NCBI GenBank assembly: GCA_023015935.1
Contig: JALKAY010000001.1
Location: 310,874-374,873, forward strand
From: Flavobacteriaceae bacterium F08102
GTDB lineage: Bacteria; Bacteroidota; Bacteroidia; Flavobacteriales; Flavobacteriaceae
DNA length: 64,000 nucleotides
Direction: 5' to 3'
Positions 17,467 to 27,149 of this stretch are shown one piece after another. The notes below the pieces were generated by a model, which saw only the letters and a list, made by a program, of their open reading frames with translations, was not told the origin of the DNA and made no database searches. The position numbers and the translations under genes were made by a program. Every line of letters starts with the position of its first letter. The stretch's first letter is position 1.

Positions 17467-20439
17467 ATGCAAAACAAAGGAGTTATTAAAACATTTGCAA
17501 TTATTTTCGGCTTAATCTGCCTTTACTACCTATCGTTCACTTGGGTGCACAATCGTGTAGTAAATGACGCAAAAGAATTTGCCAATGGTGATCCAGTCAA
17601 AGAAGATCAATATTTGGATTCTGTTGCAAATAAGCCAGTTGCCAATTATTTGTTTCAAAATTTTACGGGGTCAGAAATAGAAGACAGAGCCTTAAACTTA
17701 GGTCTTGATTTGAAAGGTGGAATCAATGCCACCTTAGAACTTCAAGTTAGATCAATTCTTTCTGGTCTTGCACTTGATTCTAGAAATGCCGTTTTCAATA
17801 AGGCACTTGCAGACGCATCAGCCGCACAAACTAATAGTGATAAAGACTATCTTGATTTGTTTTTTGAAGCGTTTGAAAAAGAAAGTAAGGGTACAGTAAA
17901 ATTAAGTGACCCAAGCATTTTTGGCAATAAAAACTTAAAAGACAAAATTACCTTTAAGCTCACGGATGAAGAAGTAAAGCCAATTTTACGAGAAGAGATT
18001 AAAAGTGCAATCAATACGGCATTTACCGTATTGCGTAATAGAATTGACCGTTTTGGTGTAGCTTCTCCCAATATACAACAAGTAGGTGAATCGGGACGAA
18101 TAATCGTAGAATTACCCGGGGCAAAAGATATTGATCGCGTTAAAAAATTGTTAGAAAGCACGGCTGAATTACAGTTTTGGGAGTGTTACGAAAATACCGA
18201 AACAGCACAATTTTTCATCGCTGCGAACAATAAGCTAGCGGAAATACTGAAACCAATTAAGGATACTGTTTCTGAAGTTGCTGTAGATTCAACCAAGTCA
18301 AAAGAATCAGAAATTGAAGCTTTATTAGGTGAAGAAAAAGATTCTGTAGATACGGCAGCAGCAAACCCTCTATTTTCAATTTTTTATCCTAGCATCCCCC
18401 AATCAGCAGAACAACGAAGTTCGGTTGTTGGTTCTGCTTCTGTGAAAGATACGGCACAAGTTAATGCCTATTTACGTATGCCAGAAATCAGACGTCTTCT
18501 TTCAAATGACATGGTTTACACTAAATTTTTATGGGATGCTAAACCTGTAAAAAATACAGAGGTAATCAATTTATATGCCATCAAATCTAACAGTAGAGAC
18601 GAAGCTCCAATTGAAGGTGACGTTGTTTCAGATGCTTCTCAACAATATTCAGCGATAGGTTCTAGAGCAGAAGTTTCGATGACCATGAATAGTAAAGGAA
18701 CGAAACAATGGGCAAAAATGACCGAAGAAAATGTCGGCAAATTTGTGGCTGTTGTATTAGATAACCTCGTCTATTCTGCTCCTATTGTTAATGGAGCCAT
18801 TCCAAACGGCAGAACATCTATTGAAGGAAATTTTACGGTAGCTGAAGCACAAGATTTAGCAAATGCCCTTAAGTCGGGTCGTTTACCAGCAGCCGCGAAA
18901 ATTATAGAATCATCCGTAGTAGGTGCTTCCTTAGGACAAGAAGCAATACACAGCAGTACTATTGCTTTTATTTTAGCACTCTCATTGGTATTGGTTTGGA
19001 TGTTGTTTTATTACGGTAAAGCAGGGATTTATGCAAATATTGCGTTACTCCTAAATATTCTATTCATTTTTGGTGTTTTAAGTGCTTTTGGTGCGGTACT
19101 TACCTTACCTGGTGTTGCCGGGATTATTATTACCATAGGGATGTCTGTTGATGCCAACGTGATTATTTACGAGCGCGTAAAAGAAGCGCTTAATAAAGGA
19201 AAAAATCTCAAAGAATCAATCAATGAAGGGTTTAGTTTTAAAGGAGCATTATCTGCTATTATTGACGCAAATATCACAACCTTTTTAACAGGTATTATCT
19301 TATACATTTTTGGTTCTGGTCCAATAAAAGGTTTTGCAACCACCTTAATGATTGGAATTGCAACCTCATTAGTAACGGCGGTATTTATTACACGTTTATT
19401 AATTGAGTGGTCTGCCAATAGAGATCGTAAAATGACTTTTAATACTGTCATAACTAAAGGATGGTTTCAAAACATCAAGATTGATTTCTTGGCAAAACGA
19501 AAAATTGCATATGTCATTTCAGGAATAGTTATCATATCAGGGATCGTTTCACTCTACACCAATAGTTTAAATTACGGTGTTGATTTCACAGGAGGTAGAA
19601 CGTATACCGTTCGATTTGAAAAGGATATGAATCCATCTGAAGTGTCTAATACCTTAAAAGAAGTCTTTGGGGATAGTCCAGAGGTAAAAACCTATGGATC
19701 TTCAAATCAATTAAAAATAACCACTAAATATAAAGTAGAAGAAAATTCATTGGAAGTAAGTGATGAAATTCAAGAAATAATGTTCAAATCATTACAAAAT
19801 TTCTTACCTGATGGTACTACTTTAGAGGACTTTAAAATTGGGGCAAAAGAAGCAGATCACGAAAATAAAATCGGGATCATGCAATACCTTGAAGTCGGAC
19901 CAACAATAGCTGATGATATTAAGCAAGCTGCGATTTGGGCAATTTTAGGATCACTCCTCGTAGTATTCTTATATATTTTACTCCGATTCAGTAAATGGCA
20001 ATTTAGTCTAGGTGCTGTAATCGCCGTTTTTCACGATGTTTTAATCGTACTCGCTATCTTCTCATTATTCTATAAAGTATTGCCTTTTGATATGGAAATA
20101 GGTCAATCATTTATCGCCGCACTATTAACAGTTGTTGGATATTCATTGAATGATACCGTGGTAATCTTTGATAGAATTAGAGAATTTAGAGCAAGACACA
20201 GCTCATGGCCATTTAACCGAATTGTAAATGCTGGATTAAGTAGCACCTTAGGAAGAACTATTAATACTTCACTAACTACTTTAATCGTATTACTTGCCAT
20301 CTTCTTATTCGGAGGTGATTCAATCAAAGGATTTATGTTTGCCATGATTATTGGCGTTGTAGTGGGTACCTATTCATCGCTATTCATAGCTTCACCTATT
20401 ATGTATGACACCACGAAAAGATTAGAAAATAAGAATTAA
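17467..20439 (+). CDS. secDF: Protein translocase SecDF (fused SecD-SecF)
   Basis: Inner-membrane RND-type motor that uses the proton gradient to help Sec export. 990 aa. The SecD half has an N-terminal membrane helix (ITFAIIFGLICLYYL-like), LGLDLKGGINATLEL, a large periplasmic P1 region, and a membrane core with GMSVDANVIIYERVKE near residue 560. The SecF half starts near residue 665 (DFLAKRKIAYVISGIVII), with GVDFTGGRTYTVRF and VGYSLNDTVVIFDRIRE. The single-chain form and an insert of about 100 residues in P1 with no equivalent in E. coli are common in Bacteroidota. A terminator separates it from the hpt-adk gene. Confidence 0.97.
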   Translation: MQNKGVIKTFAIIFGLICLYYLSFTWVHNRVVNDAKEFANGDPVKEDQYLDSVANKPVANYLFQNFTGSEIEDRALNLGLDLKGGINATLELQVRSILSGLALDSRNAVFNKALADASAAQTNSDKDYLDLFFEAFEKESKGTVKLSDPSIFGNKNLKDKITFKLTDEEVKPILREEIKSAINTAFTVLRNRIDRFGVASPNIQQVGESGRIIVELPGAKDIDRVKKLLESTAELQFWECYENTETAQFFIAANNKLAEILKPIKDTVSEVAVDSTKSKESEIEALLGEEKDSVDTAAANPLFSIFYPSIPQSAEQRSSVVGSASVKDTAQVNAYLRMPEIRRLLSNDMVYTKFLWDAKPVKNTEVINLYAIKSNSRDEAPIEGDVVSDASQQYSAIGSRAEVSMTMNSKGTKQWAKMTEENVGKFVAVVLDNLVYSAPIVNGAIPNGRTSIEGNFTVAEAQDLANALKSGRLPAAAKIIESSVVGASLGQEAIHSSTIAFILALSLVLVWMLFYYGKAGIYANIALLLNILFIFGVLSAFGAVLTLPGVAGIIITIGMSVDANVIIYERVKEALNKGKNLKESINEGFSFKGALSAIIDANITTFLTGIILYIFGSGPIKGFATTLMIGIATSLVTAVFITRLLIEWSANRDRKMTFNTVITKGWFQNIKIDFLAKRKIAYVISGIVIISGIVSLYTNSLNYGVDFTGGRTYTVRFEKDMNPSEVSNTLKEVFGDSPEVKTYGSSNQLKITTKYKVEENSLEVSDEIQEIMFKSLQNFLPDGTTLEDFKIGAKEADHENKIGIMQYLEVGPTIADDIKQAAIWAILGSLLVVFLYILLRFSKWQFSLGAVIAVFHDVLIVLAIFSLFYKVLPFDMEIGQSFIAALLTVVGYSLNDTVVIFDRIREFRARHSSWPFNRIVNAGLSSTLGRTINTSLTTLIVLLAIFLFGGDSIKGFMFAMIIGVVVGTYSSLFIASPIMYDTTKRLENKN

Positions 20440-20461
20440 ATTATACCGATTAAACCATAGT

Positions 20462-20494
20462 AAAACCGTTCCATAAAGAGCGGTTTTTCTTTTT
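20462..20494 (+). terminator. Terminator after secDF
   Basis: AAAACCG (20462-20468) / CGGTTTT (20481-20487) stem with a 12-base loop, followed by TCTTTTT. It ends only five bases before the next ATG, so the hpt-adk gene must have its promoter within or before this hairpin, or depend on read-through. Confidence 0.7.
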
Positions 20495-20499
20495 AAAAT

Positions 20500-21606
20500 A
20501 TGATTAAACTTCGCGACAAATATTTTGAATCGTATATACGCGCCGAAAAGATCAAACAAACAATTGATCAAATGGCTAAAATTGTATATAAAGAATGTGC
20601 AGATGAAATTCCTTTATTTGTAGGCATATTAAACGGTTCATTTATGTTCGCTGCCGATTTTATTAGAGCCTATCCCGGTCAATGTGAAGTTTCCTTCGTT
20701 AAATTATCCTCATACCAAGGAGTTCAATCAAAAGGTAAGGTTAAACAATTAGTTGGTTTAACTGAAGATGTAACCAATCGGACAGTAATCATTCTCGAAG
20801 ACATTATCGACACAGGGACAACCCTTGAAGAAATCTATACAATCTTTAGAAATAAAAAACTAAAACAACTTAAAATAGCAACACTTTTATACAAACATGA
20901 CGTGTATAAAAAAGGACTTCATATTGACTATATTGGACTACATGTTCCCGATAAATTTGTGGTTGGATATGGACTCGACTATGTTGGTTTAGGAAGAAAT
21001 CTAAACGATATTTACACTTTAACAATACCCACCATGACAAACATTGTACTATTTGGCCCTCCAGGGGCAGGAAAAGGAACACAAGCGGAACTATTAAAAG
21101 ACAAATACACGTTGAAACACATATCCACCGGAGATGTATTTCGATATAATATTAAAAATGAAACTGAATTAGGTAAATTGGCAAAATCCTATATGGATAA
21201 AGGAGATTTAGTGCCTGATGAAGTTACAATTAATATGCTTAAACAAGAAGTTGAACGTAATGCAGATGCTAAAGGTTTTATTTTTGATGGATTCCCTAGA
21301 ACAGAAGAACAAGCAATCGCTTTAGACAATTTTCTTACCGAAAAAGGAGCCACTATAAATGGAATGGTAGCCTTAGAAGTACCTGAAGACCTCTTGGTAG
21401 AACGCCTTTTGAAACGCGGTGAAACCAGTGGTAGACCTGACGATCAAGATGAAGATAAAATTCGAAATCGATTTAATGAATACCAAAACAAAACGGCCAT
21501 TTTAAAAGATTACTACGCTAAACAAGGTAAATATTACGGTATTAATGGGGTGGGTACTATAGAAGAAATTACCGAAAGACTCACAAAGGTGTTTGATAAG
21601 TTGTAA
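20500..21606 (+). CDS. Fused hypoxanthine phosphoribosyltransferase / adenylate kinase
   Basis: One uninterrupted 368-codon frame carries two purine enzymes. Residues 1 to about 174 are an HPRT: ILNGSFMFAADF, the PRPP loop EDIIDTGTTL (100-109) and VVGYGLDY. This domain turns hypoxanthine or guanine plus PRPP into IMP or GMP. Residues 179-368 are an adenylate kinase: P-loop GPPGAGKGTQ (186-195), STGDVFR, FDGFPRT and RPDD...IRNRF, with the short lid of flavobacterial enzymes (about 190 aa). The linker is only four residues (TIPT), with no stop codon or shifted frame. An internal ATG at 21034 would give a free-standing Adk, but I see no clear ribosome site there. Both activities feed the nucleotide pool; whether they channel is unknown. 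Confidence 0.93.
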   Translation: MIKLRDKYFESYIRAEKIKQTIDQMAKIVYKECADEIPLFVGILNGSFMFAADFIRAYPGQCEVSFVKLSSYQGVQSKGKVKQLVGLTEDVTNRTVIILEDIIDTGTTLEEIYTIFRNKKLKQLKIATLLYKHDVYKKGLHIDYIGLHVPDKFVVGYGLDYVGLGRNLNDIYTLTIPTMTNIVLFGPPGAGKGTQAELLKDKYTLKHISTGDVFRYNIKNETELGKLAKSYMDKGDLVPDEVTINMLKQEVERNADAKGFIFDGFPRTEEQAIALDNFLTEKGATINGMVALEVPEDLLVERLLKRGETSGRPDDQDEDKIRNRFNEYQNKTAILKDYYAKQGKYYGINGVGTIEEITERLTKVFDKL

Positions 21607-21611
21607 CTTTG
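21604..21611 (+). promoter_or_regulatory. Possible -7 box before the four-helix-bundle gene
   Basis: TAACTTTG overlapping the hpt-adk stop codon (TAA at 21604-21606). There is no TTG at the right distance upstream. If real, it gives the inserted small gene its own promoter. Confidence 0.3.
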
Positions 21612-21669
21612 TAGTTCAACTTTAATGTACGAAGACGAACGTCATCGTAGCAGTTTAACATCGCTAAAA

Positions 21670-22017
21670 ATGGCAGTAATTGACGTAAAAAATCTTGCAG
21701 TTTGGAAAGCTTCAGTAATGCTCATCAAAGAGATCGAGACCTTGACCAAAGGATTTCCAGAAGAAGAAAAATTTGCACTAATAAGTCAAATGAATCGTGA
21801 AGCGAGAGCAATTTCAGTTAATTTAATCGAAGCAGCTAATCATGAAATTGCAAAAGATCGATTGCGCTATTTGAATAAATCAATCAATGCATCAACAGAA
21901 CTTTTAACATTAACGATCCTTTCTCAACGTCTTGGTTTTATATCACCTGCTGATTTAGAAACATACGAGAAAAAAATCGCAACTGTACTAACCATGCTAA
22001 AAGCATTTAACAACTAG
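21670..22017 (+). CDS. Four-helix-bundle protein (23S rRNA intervening-sequence protein family)
   Basis: 115 aa from the ATG at 21670 (MAVIDVKNLAVWKASVMLIK), the start that fits the family; an in-frame ATG at 21625 would add 15 unusual residues. The pattern LAVWKAS...LIKEIETLTKGFPEEEKFALISQMNREARAISVNLIEAA followed by LRYLNKSINASTELLTLTILSQRLGFI is that of TIGR02436 small helical proteins, first seen inside 23S rRNA intervening sequences and often found free-standing, as here. Function unknown. It sits between hpt-adk and obgE, 52 bases before obgE. Confidence 0.85.
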   Translation: MAVIDVKNLAVWKASVMLIKEIETLTKGFPEEEKFALISQMNREARAISVNLIEAANHEIAKDRLRYLNKSINASTELLTLTILSQRLGFISPADLETYEKKIATVLTMLKAFNN

Positions 22018-22069
22018 CACATTTATTCTGCGCTTTTAAACGTTTATAACTTTTAATTACCCTACAACT

Positions 22070-23062
22070 ATGACTGAAGGAAATTTTGTTGACTATATAA
22101 AAGTATATGCTTCTTCTGGAAAAGGTGGTAGAGGCTCTGTACATTTACACCGTGAAAAGTTTATTCAAAAGGGAGGTCCAGATGGTGGAGATGGTGGACG
22201 TGGAGGGCATATTATTCTCAAAGGGAATAAAAATTCTTGGACCTTATTTCACCTTAAATTCAAACGTCATTTCAAAGCTGAACACGGAGGTGATGGTAGC
22301 AAAAGCAGAAGTACTGGAAAAGATGGTCAAGACGTTTATATTCAAGTTCCTTTAGGCACTATCGTTAAAGATGCTGAAACCCAAGAAGTCTTGTTTGAAA
22401 TCACGGAAGATGGAGAAGAAAAAATTTTGCTCCAGGGTGGTAAAGGAGGACGAGGAAACTGGCATTTTAAAAGCTCAACCAACCAAACCCCTCGTTACGC
22501 ACAACCAGGTATTGACGGACAGGAAGGCTGGTTCCAGTTTGAATTAAAGCTATTAGCAGATGTTGGTTTAGTAGGATTTCCAAACGCTGGTAAATCAACA
22601 CTATTATCAGTAATTACCTCAGCAAAACCTAAAATTGCTGATTATGCTTTTACCACGTTAAAACCGAACTTAGGAATCGTTGAGTATCGAGATTTCCAAA
22701 GTTTTGTAGTTGCCGATATCCCCGGTATAATTGAAGGAGCAGCTGAAGGTAAAGGAATTGGTCATCGGTTTTTACGCCATATCGAACGAAATTCAACCTT
22801 GTTGTTTATGGTTGCTGCAGATTCCGATGACATCACAAAAGAATACGAAATTCTACTCAATGAATTAAAAAAACACAATCCTGAACTATTGGATAAAGAT
22901 CGCCTTTTAGCAATTTCTAAATCCGATTTACTCGATGATGAATTACGGGAAGAAATCACAAAATTGTTACCTAAATCTGTTCCTCATATCTTTATTTCAT
23001 CGCTTACACAAATGGGTCTCGTTGAATTAAAAGATAAATTATGGCGTATGCTAAATAAATAA
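22070..23062 (+). CDS. obgE: GTPase Obg
   Basis: Ribosome-associated GTPase needed for 50S subunit maturation and stress responses. 330 aa. The glycine-rich Obg fold covers about residues 1-158 ([33 protein letters not shown]). The G domain has G1 GFPNAGKST (169-177), G2 TT in YAFTTL, G3 [10 protein letters not shown]4 SKSD and G5 ISSLT. The C-terminal OCT domain of many Firmicutes homologues is absent, as usual in this phylum. Its normal neighbour upstream is adk; here a small four-helix-bundle gene intervenes. Confidence 0.96.
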   Translation: MTEGNFVDYIKVYASSGKGGRGSVHLHREKFIQKGGPDGGDGGRGGHIILKGNKNSWTLFHLKFKRHFKAEHGGDGSKSRSTGKDGQDVYIQVPLGTIVKDAETQEVLFEITEDGEEKILLQGGKGGRGNWHFKSSTNQTPRYAQPGIDGQEGWFQFELKLLADVGLVGFPNAGKSTLLSVITSAKPKIADYAFTTLKPNLGIVEYRDFQSFVVADIPGIIEGAAEGKGIGHRFLRHIERNSTLLFMVAADSDDITKEYEILLNELKKHNPELLDKDRLLAISKSDLLDDELREEITKLLPKSVPHIFISSLTQMGLVELKDKLWRMLNK

Positions 23063-23210
23063 TTCCCTTGAATTAAAACAGACACGCCTCTACGCATCCA
23101 TATTACTTTACTAAAAATGTCTAGTGAAATTCGTATTCGTCAATTGGTTTAACGTACTAAACACCTGAATCTCACGTTTTCTTAAATACCATAAATGCTT
23201 ACACACAAGT

Positions 23211-24332
23211 ATGCATTTAAAAAATTCGACCATGAACTTTTCTTCTAAAAACAGTACTATTCTCATCTACGGTAGTCATGTGATAAAAACTCACCGTAAA
23301 AATTTAAGATTATTACTTCTGGTGTTATTAATCACATTAAGCTCCTGTGCACCGACAAATGAATTGACAATTGGAGTCACTAAAGCGGCCCCACTTTATC
23401 TTCCTAAAACTGTTCAACGCGTTGGAATAATGGATCGTAGTGCACCTTCAGAAGAAAATAAAACCGTAGATAATCTCGACAAAATATTATCTGCAGAAGG
23501 ACTCCATTTAGACATTGAAGGGGCGCAAAAAGCTATTTCTGGACTCTCTGAAGCATTGTCAAACAGCCAAGCCTTTTCAAAAATCACTATCATTGAAAAT
23601 GCTGGTTTAAGAAGTCCAGGATTAGGTATATATCCCGCCGTACTATCTTGGGAAACCGTTAAGACAATTTGTGAAAAATATCAACTTGATGCCTTGTATG
23701 TGCTTTCCTATTACGACACTGATTCAACTGTTGATTACACCGCTTTTAACAAAAAAGTAAAAGGTCCTGCCGGGGTTGAAATTCCAGTCATAGAACATCA
23801 AGCCAAGGTTAACACCAACATTAAATTAGGCTGGAGAATATACAATTTAACCAATCGGCGTATTGAAGGTCAAATTCCTTACGCAAGAAATGTATCCGTG
23901 ATTGGCAAAGGGATAAATCCAGCCAAAGCGTTAAGTACACTTGCAGGAAGAAAAGAAGCTGTATTAGACGCTAGCAACACTTTAGCACATCAATACGGAA
24001 ATCTAATTTTACCCTATAAAACCCGTGTTAAACGAATTTATTTTGTCAAAGGGACCGATAATTTTAAAATTGGAAAAAGACGTGCACAAGCAGGACAATG
24101 GAATAGAGCGGCAGAATTATGGATTAAAGAAACAAAAAATACTGAATCAAAAATTGCGGGTAGAGCCTATTACAATATGGCCATTATTAACGAAATTAAT
24201 GGTAATTTAGAAGAAGCTATCGCAATGGCACAAACAGCCTATACCGATTACAATAATAAAGAGGCTTTAAAATATATCAACATTTTAAAACAACGGATCA
24301 TTAACAATCAAATTCTGGCAGAAGATCCTTAG
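23211..24332 (+). CDS. DUF6340 family lipoprotein
   Basis: 373 aa from the ATG at 23211, or 366 aa from the ATG at 23232. A hydrophobic stretch (LRLLLLVLLITLSSC) ends in a lipobox cysteine, unusually far from either start (residue 46 or 39), so the leader has a long basic n-region. The mature part has PKTVQRVGIMDRS, LDALYVLSYYDTDS, NIKLGWRIYNLTNR and a C-terminal pair of helices with TPR-like spacing (AGRAYYNMAIINEINGNLEEAIAMAQTAY). This fits the DUF6340 family of Bacteroidota, whose role is unknown. A ywbE gene follows after 24 bases. Confidence 0.75.
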   Translation: MHLKNSTMNFSSKNSTILIYGSHVIKTHRKNLRLLLLVLLITLSSCAPTNELTIGVTKAAPLYLPKTVQRVGIMDRSAPSEENKTVDNLDKILSAEGLHLDIEGAQKAISGLSEALSNSQAFSKITIIENAGLRSPGLGIYPAVLSWETVKTICEKYQLDALYVLSYYDTDSTVDYTAFNKKVKGPAGVEIPVIEHQAKVNTNIKLGWRIYNLTNRRIEGQIPYARNVSVIGKGINPAKALSTLAGRKEAVLDASNTLAHQYGNLILPYKTRVKRIYFVKGTDNFKIGKRRAQAGQWNRAAELWIKETKNTESKIAGRAYYNMAIINEINGNLEEAIAMAQTAYTDYNNKEALKYINILKQRIINNQILAEDP

Positions 24333-24356
24333 TCCGATGCTTGTAATATAAAATAA

Positions 24357-24560
24357 ATGCAAGGAAACATAAGAAAAAATATCACCCTGGGAACAGAAGT
24401 TGATATTGTTCTAAAAAAAAATCAACGTACTGGAATTTTGACCCGCGGAATAGTCAAAAAAATATTGACGAACTCATCAAATCATCCACATGGCATAAAA
24501 GTCATGTTAACTACGGGTGCGGTGGGCAGAGTAAAAAACATCATTACATCCAAAGATTAA
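24357..24560 (+). CDS. ywbE: YwbE family protein
   Basis: 67 aa, all of it matching the YwbE pattern: GTEVDIVLKKNQRTGILTRG, VKKILTNSSNHPHGIKVML and VGRVKNI. The fold is a small beta domain; the function is not established. The start follows the DUF6340 stop by 24 bases, so they are probably one transcript. Confidence 0.9.
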   Translation: MQGNIRKNITLGTEVDIVLKKNQRTGILTRGIVKKILTNSSNHPHGIKVMLTTGAVGRVKNIITSKD

Positions 24561-24685
24561 ACCGTTACTTAGAAAGTTACCGTATCTGTTACAAACCTTC
24601 ACGTAAAAGCACATTACTGGTGTTATCCAAGGAAAAAGAAAATGAATCACTTCTTACATCATAAATTCACCATTCACAAGCCAAA

Positions 24686-24835
24686 CTAACGCCCTCCAAA
24701 AAGACGCTCCATCAATGTATCAGCATTAAGCCAAATAATGACAACTAGTAAAAGAAGTACTAATAAAATAAGGGCTCGTTTATGATTGGGTTTTTTACGT
24801 GGTTTTATCCGTTTGAATTCCATATAGGTAGTCAT
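24686..24835 (-). CDS. Small single-pass membrane protein, 49 aa
   Basis: Reverse-strand frame from ATG 24835 to TAG 24686. It starts MTTYMEFKRIKPRKKPNHKR, a very basic head, then a strong membrane helix ALILLVLLLLVVIIWL, then ADTLMERLFGGR. The topology would be a cytoplasmic N-terminus with a short outer tail. A second ATG at 24823 (MEFKRIK) would give 45 aa. The basic head plus one clean helix is unlikely by chance in a random frame. No named family comes to mind. It is convergent with ywbE and divergent from lepA. Confidence 0.6.
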   Translation of the reverse strand: MTTYMEFKRIKPRKKPNHKRALILLVLLLLVVIIWLNADTLMERLFGGR

Positions 24836-24992
24836 TGTAAAATCAAAAATACAATTTATCAGTGAACTTTTTAAACGAATACCCTATTTTGAGATGTAAA
24901 TCCCTCCAATAGACATTCCTTGTGGTGCTTTTCTATGTACAAATCCCAATTCAAAACACCCCTTTTAAAAAAATCATCAACACCCAATTTTC

Positions 24993-25027
24993 TTTGTTTT
25001 CTACACGGACTAATTTCAGTATCTTTG
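24993..25027 (+). promoter_or_regulatory. Promoter of lepA
   Basis: TTTG (24993-24996), 23 bases, then TATCTTTG (25020-25027). The ATG of lepA lies 20 bases after the -7 box. Confidence 0.65.
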
Positions 25028-25047
25028 CGACTTATATCATAACTTGA

Positions 25048-26844
25048 ATGAAGAACATTCGTAATTTTTGTATCATTGCCCATATAGACCACGGTAAAAG
25101 TACCTTGGCAGATCGATTATTGGAGTTTACCAAAACCATAACTGATCGTGAAAAACAAGATCAGTTATTAGATAACATGGATCTTGAAAGAGAGCGAGGA
25201 ATTACTATAAAAAGTCATGCCATTCAAATGGATTATGAACTCAATGGCGAACAGTACGTACTCAATCTCATTGATACCCCTGGACATGTCGACTTTTCCT
25301 ACGAAGTATCCCGATCAATTGCCGCTTGTGAAGGAGCCTTATTGATTGTTGATGCCGCCCAAAGCATCCAAGCACAAACAATTTCCAATCTTTATTTGGC
25401 CTTAGAAAATGATCTTGAGATTATTCCTATTCTCAATAAAGTGGATTTACCTAGTGCAAATCCTGAAGAAGTAACTGACGATATTGTTGACTTATTAGGA
25501 TGCAAACGTGAAGAAGTAATCCCTGCAAGTGGGAAAACAGGTTTCGGAATTCCAGAAATTTTACAAGCCATTATTGAAAGAATTCCAGCGCCAAGTGGAC
25601 AATTAAATGAACCTTTACGGGCACTTATTTTTGATTCCGTATACAACCCTTTTCGAGGTGTTGAAACGTATTTTAGAGTCATCAATGGATCAATAAAAAA
25701 AGGGCAACAAATTAAATTTATTGCCACCGATAAATCCTATTTCGCAGATGAAGTTGGCACCTTGAAATTAAAACAACTCCCTAAAAAAGAAATCTTTGCA
25801 GGCGACGTAGGCTACCTAATTACCGGAATTAAAGATGCCCGGGAAGTAAAAGTGGGAGATACCATAACCGATACAAAAAACCCAACTACAGAGGCGATTG
25901 CCGGATTTGAGGATGTAAAACCAATGGTTTTTGCCGGAATTTATCCAGTGGATACCGAGGATTATGAGGAATTGAGAAATTCTATGGAAAAATTACAACT
26001 CAATGATGCATCCCTCGTGTTTCAACCTGAAAGTTCGGCAGCATTAGGTTTTGGATTTCGATGTGGATTCTTAGGCATGCTTCACATGGAAATTATTCAA
26101 GAACGTTTAGAGCGTGAATTTAATATGACTGTTATAACAACAGTTCCGAACGTATCTTATCATGCATTTACGCGAAAAAAACCATCAGAGATCTTAATTG
26201 TAAACAATCCATCGGATTTACCCGACCCATCTAGTTTAGACAGAGTTGAAGAACCTTATATTAAGGCTACAATTATTACAAAATCCGATTTTGTTGGCAA
26301 TGTAATGTCATTGTGTATTGAAAAAAGAGGGATAATTACAAATCAAACCTATTTAACCACAGAGCGGGTTGAATTGAGTTTTGACATGCCCTTAGCCGAA
26401 ATTGTCTTTGATTTCTACGATCGACTGAAAACAGTTTCTAAAGGTTATGCTTCGTTTGATTATACACCAATTGGCATGCGTACTTCTAAACTAGTTCGCG
26501 TTGATATTTTACTTAATTCACAACCCGTTGATGCACTTTCTGCACTGATTCATGCAGATAATGCACACAGTATTGGAAAACGGATGTGTGAAAAATTAAA
26601 GGAGTTAATTCCTAGACAGCAGTTTGACATTCCTATTCAAGCAGCAATTGGTGCAAAAATTATCTCTCGTGAAACAACCAAAGCTTTACGGAAAGATGTA
26701 ACAGCCAAATGTTATGGAGGTGACATTTCTAGAAAGCGTAAACTATTAGAAAAACAGAAAAAAGGTAAAAAACGAATGCGCCAAGTTGGAAACGTTGAAA
26801 TACCACAAGAAGCTTTTATGGCGGTATTAAAATTGAATGATTAA
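25048..26844 (+). CDS. lepA: Elongation factor 4 (LepA)
   Basis: Ribosome-binding GTPase implicated in back-translocation and 30S assembly under stress. 598 aa. G domain: [10 protein letters not shown] (10-19), [24 protein letters not shown] and NKVDLP. The LepA-specific C-terminal domain is seen at the end ([65 protein letters not shown]). It is a single gene with its own promoter. Confidence 0.98.
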   Translation: MKNIRNFCIIAHIDHGKSTLADRLLEFTKTITDREKQDQLLDNMDLERERGITIKSHAIQMDYELNGEQYVLNLIDTPGHVDFSYEVSRSIAACEGALLIVDAAQSIQAQTISNLYLALENDLEIIPILNKVDLPSANPEEVTDDIVDLLGCKREEVIPASGKTGFGIPEILQAIIERIPAPSGQLNEPLRALIFDSVYNPFRGVETYFRVINGSIKKGQQIKFIATDKSYFADEVGTLKLKQLPKKEIFAGDVGYLITGIKDAREVKVGDTITDTKNPTTEAIAGFEDVKPMVFAGIYPVDTEDYEELRNSMEKLQLNDASLVFQPESSAALGFGFRCGFLGMLHMEIIQERLEREFNMTVITTVPNVSYHAFTRKKPSEILIVNNPSDLPDPSSLDRVEEPYIKATIITKSDFVGNVMSLCIEKRGIITNQTYLTTERVELSFDMPLAEIVFDFYDRLKTVSKGYASFDYTPIGMRTSKLVRVDILLNSQPVDALSALIHADNAHSIGKRMCEKLKELIPRQQFDIPIQAAIGAKIISRETTKALRKDVTAKCYGGDISRKRKLLEKQKKGKKRMRQVGNVEIPQEAFMAVLKLND

Positions 26845-27149
26845 TTTGTGAAATTGGGTATAAAAACATACGATTCTTGTTCAATTTACTGAACAACCAA
26901 TGAATGAATGCGTATACAGTAGTTACTTTACAAATAGAGAACGATTCATTCAAGCACAGTGCTATCTCTAATCCCAATAATACCAACCCTTGATTATTTA
27001 ACAACCGTGGTTGATGCGCCCTTTACCTCTCTATATCTCACGATTTAGAAAAATTTTAACGATTCCTTACAACAGGATACTTGAATTCAACTTACACGGT
27101 TAATTTCAGAATAAAACACCTTTAGCTATGCCATAGCAACTAAATTTAT
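26845..27149. other. Non-coding gap between lepA and the antiporter
   Basis: 305 bases between convergent genes. Only short accidental frames, no hairpin with a T-run and no promoter box with both elements were seen. Nothing could be assigned. Confidence 0.5.

Noticed and set aside
24871-25092. 73-codon minus-strand frame over the lepA promoter and start
   Set aside because: Overlaps the promoter and first codons of lepA; no domain, no promoter of its own.
26816-27004. 62-codon minus-strand frame after lepA
   Set aside because: Overlaps the end of lepA; no signal, domain or promoter that would support it.
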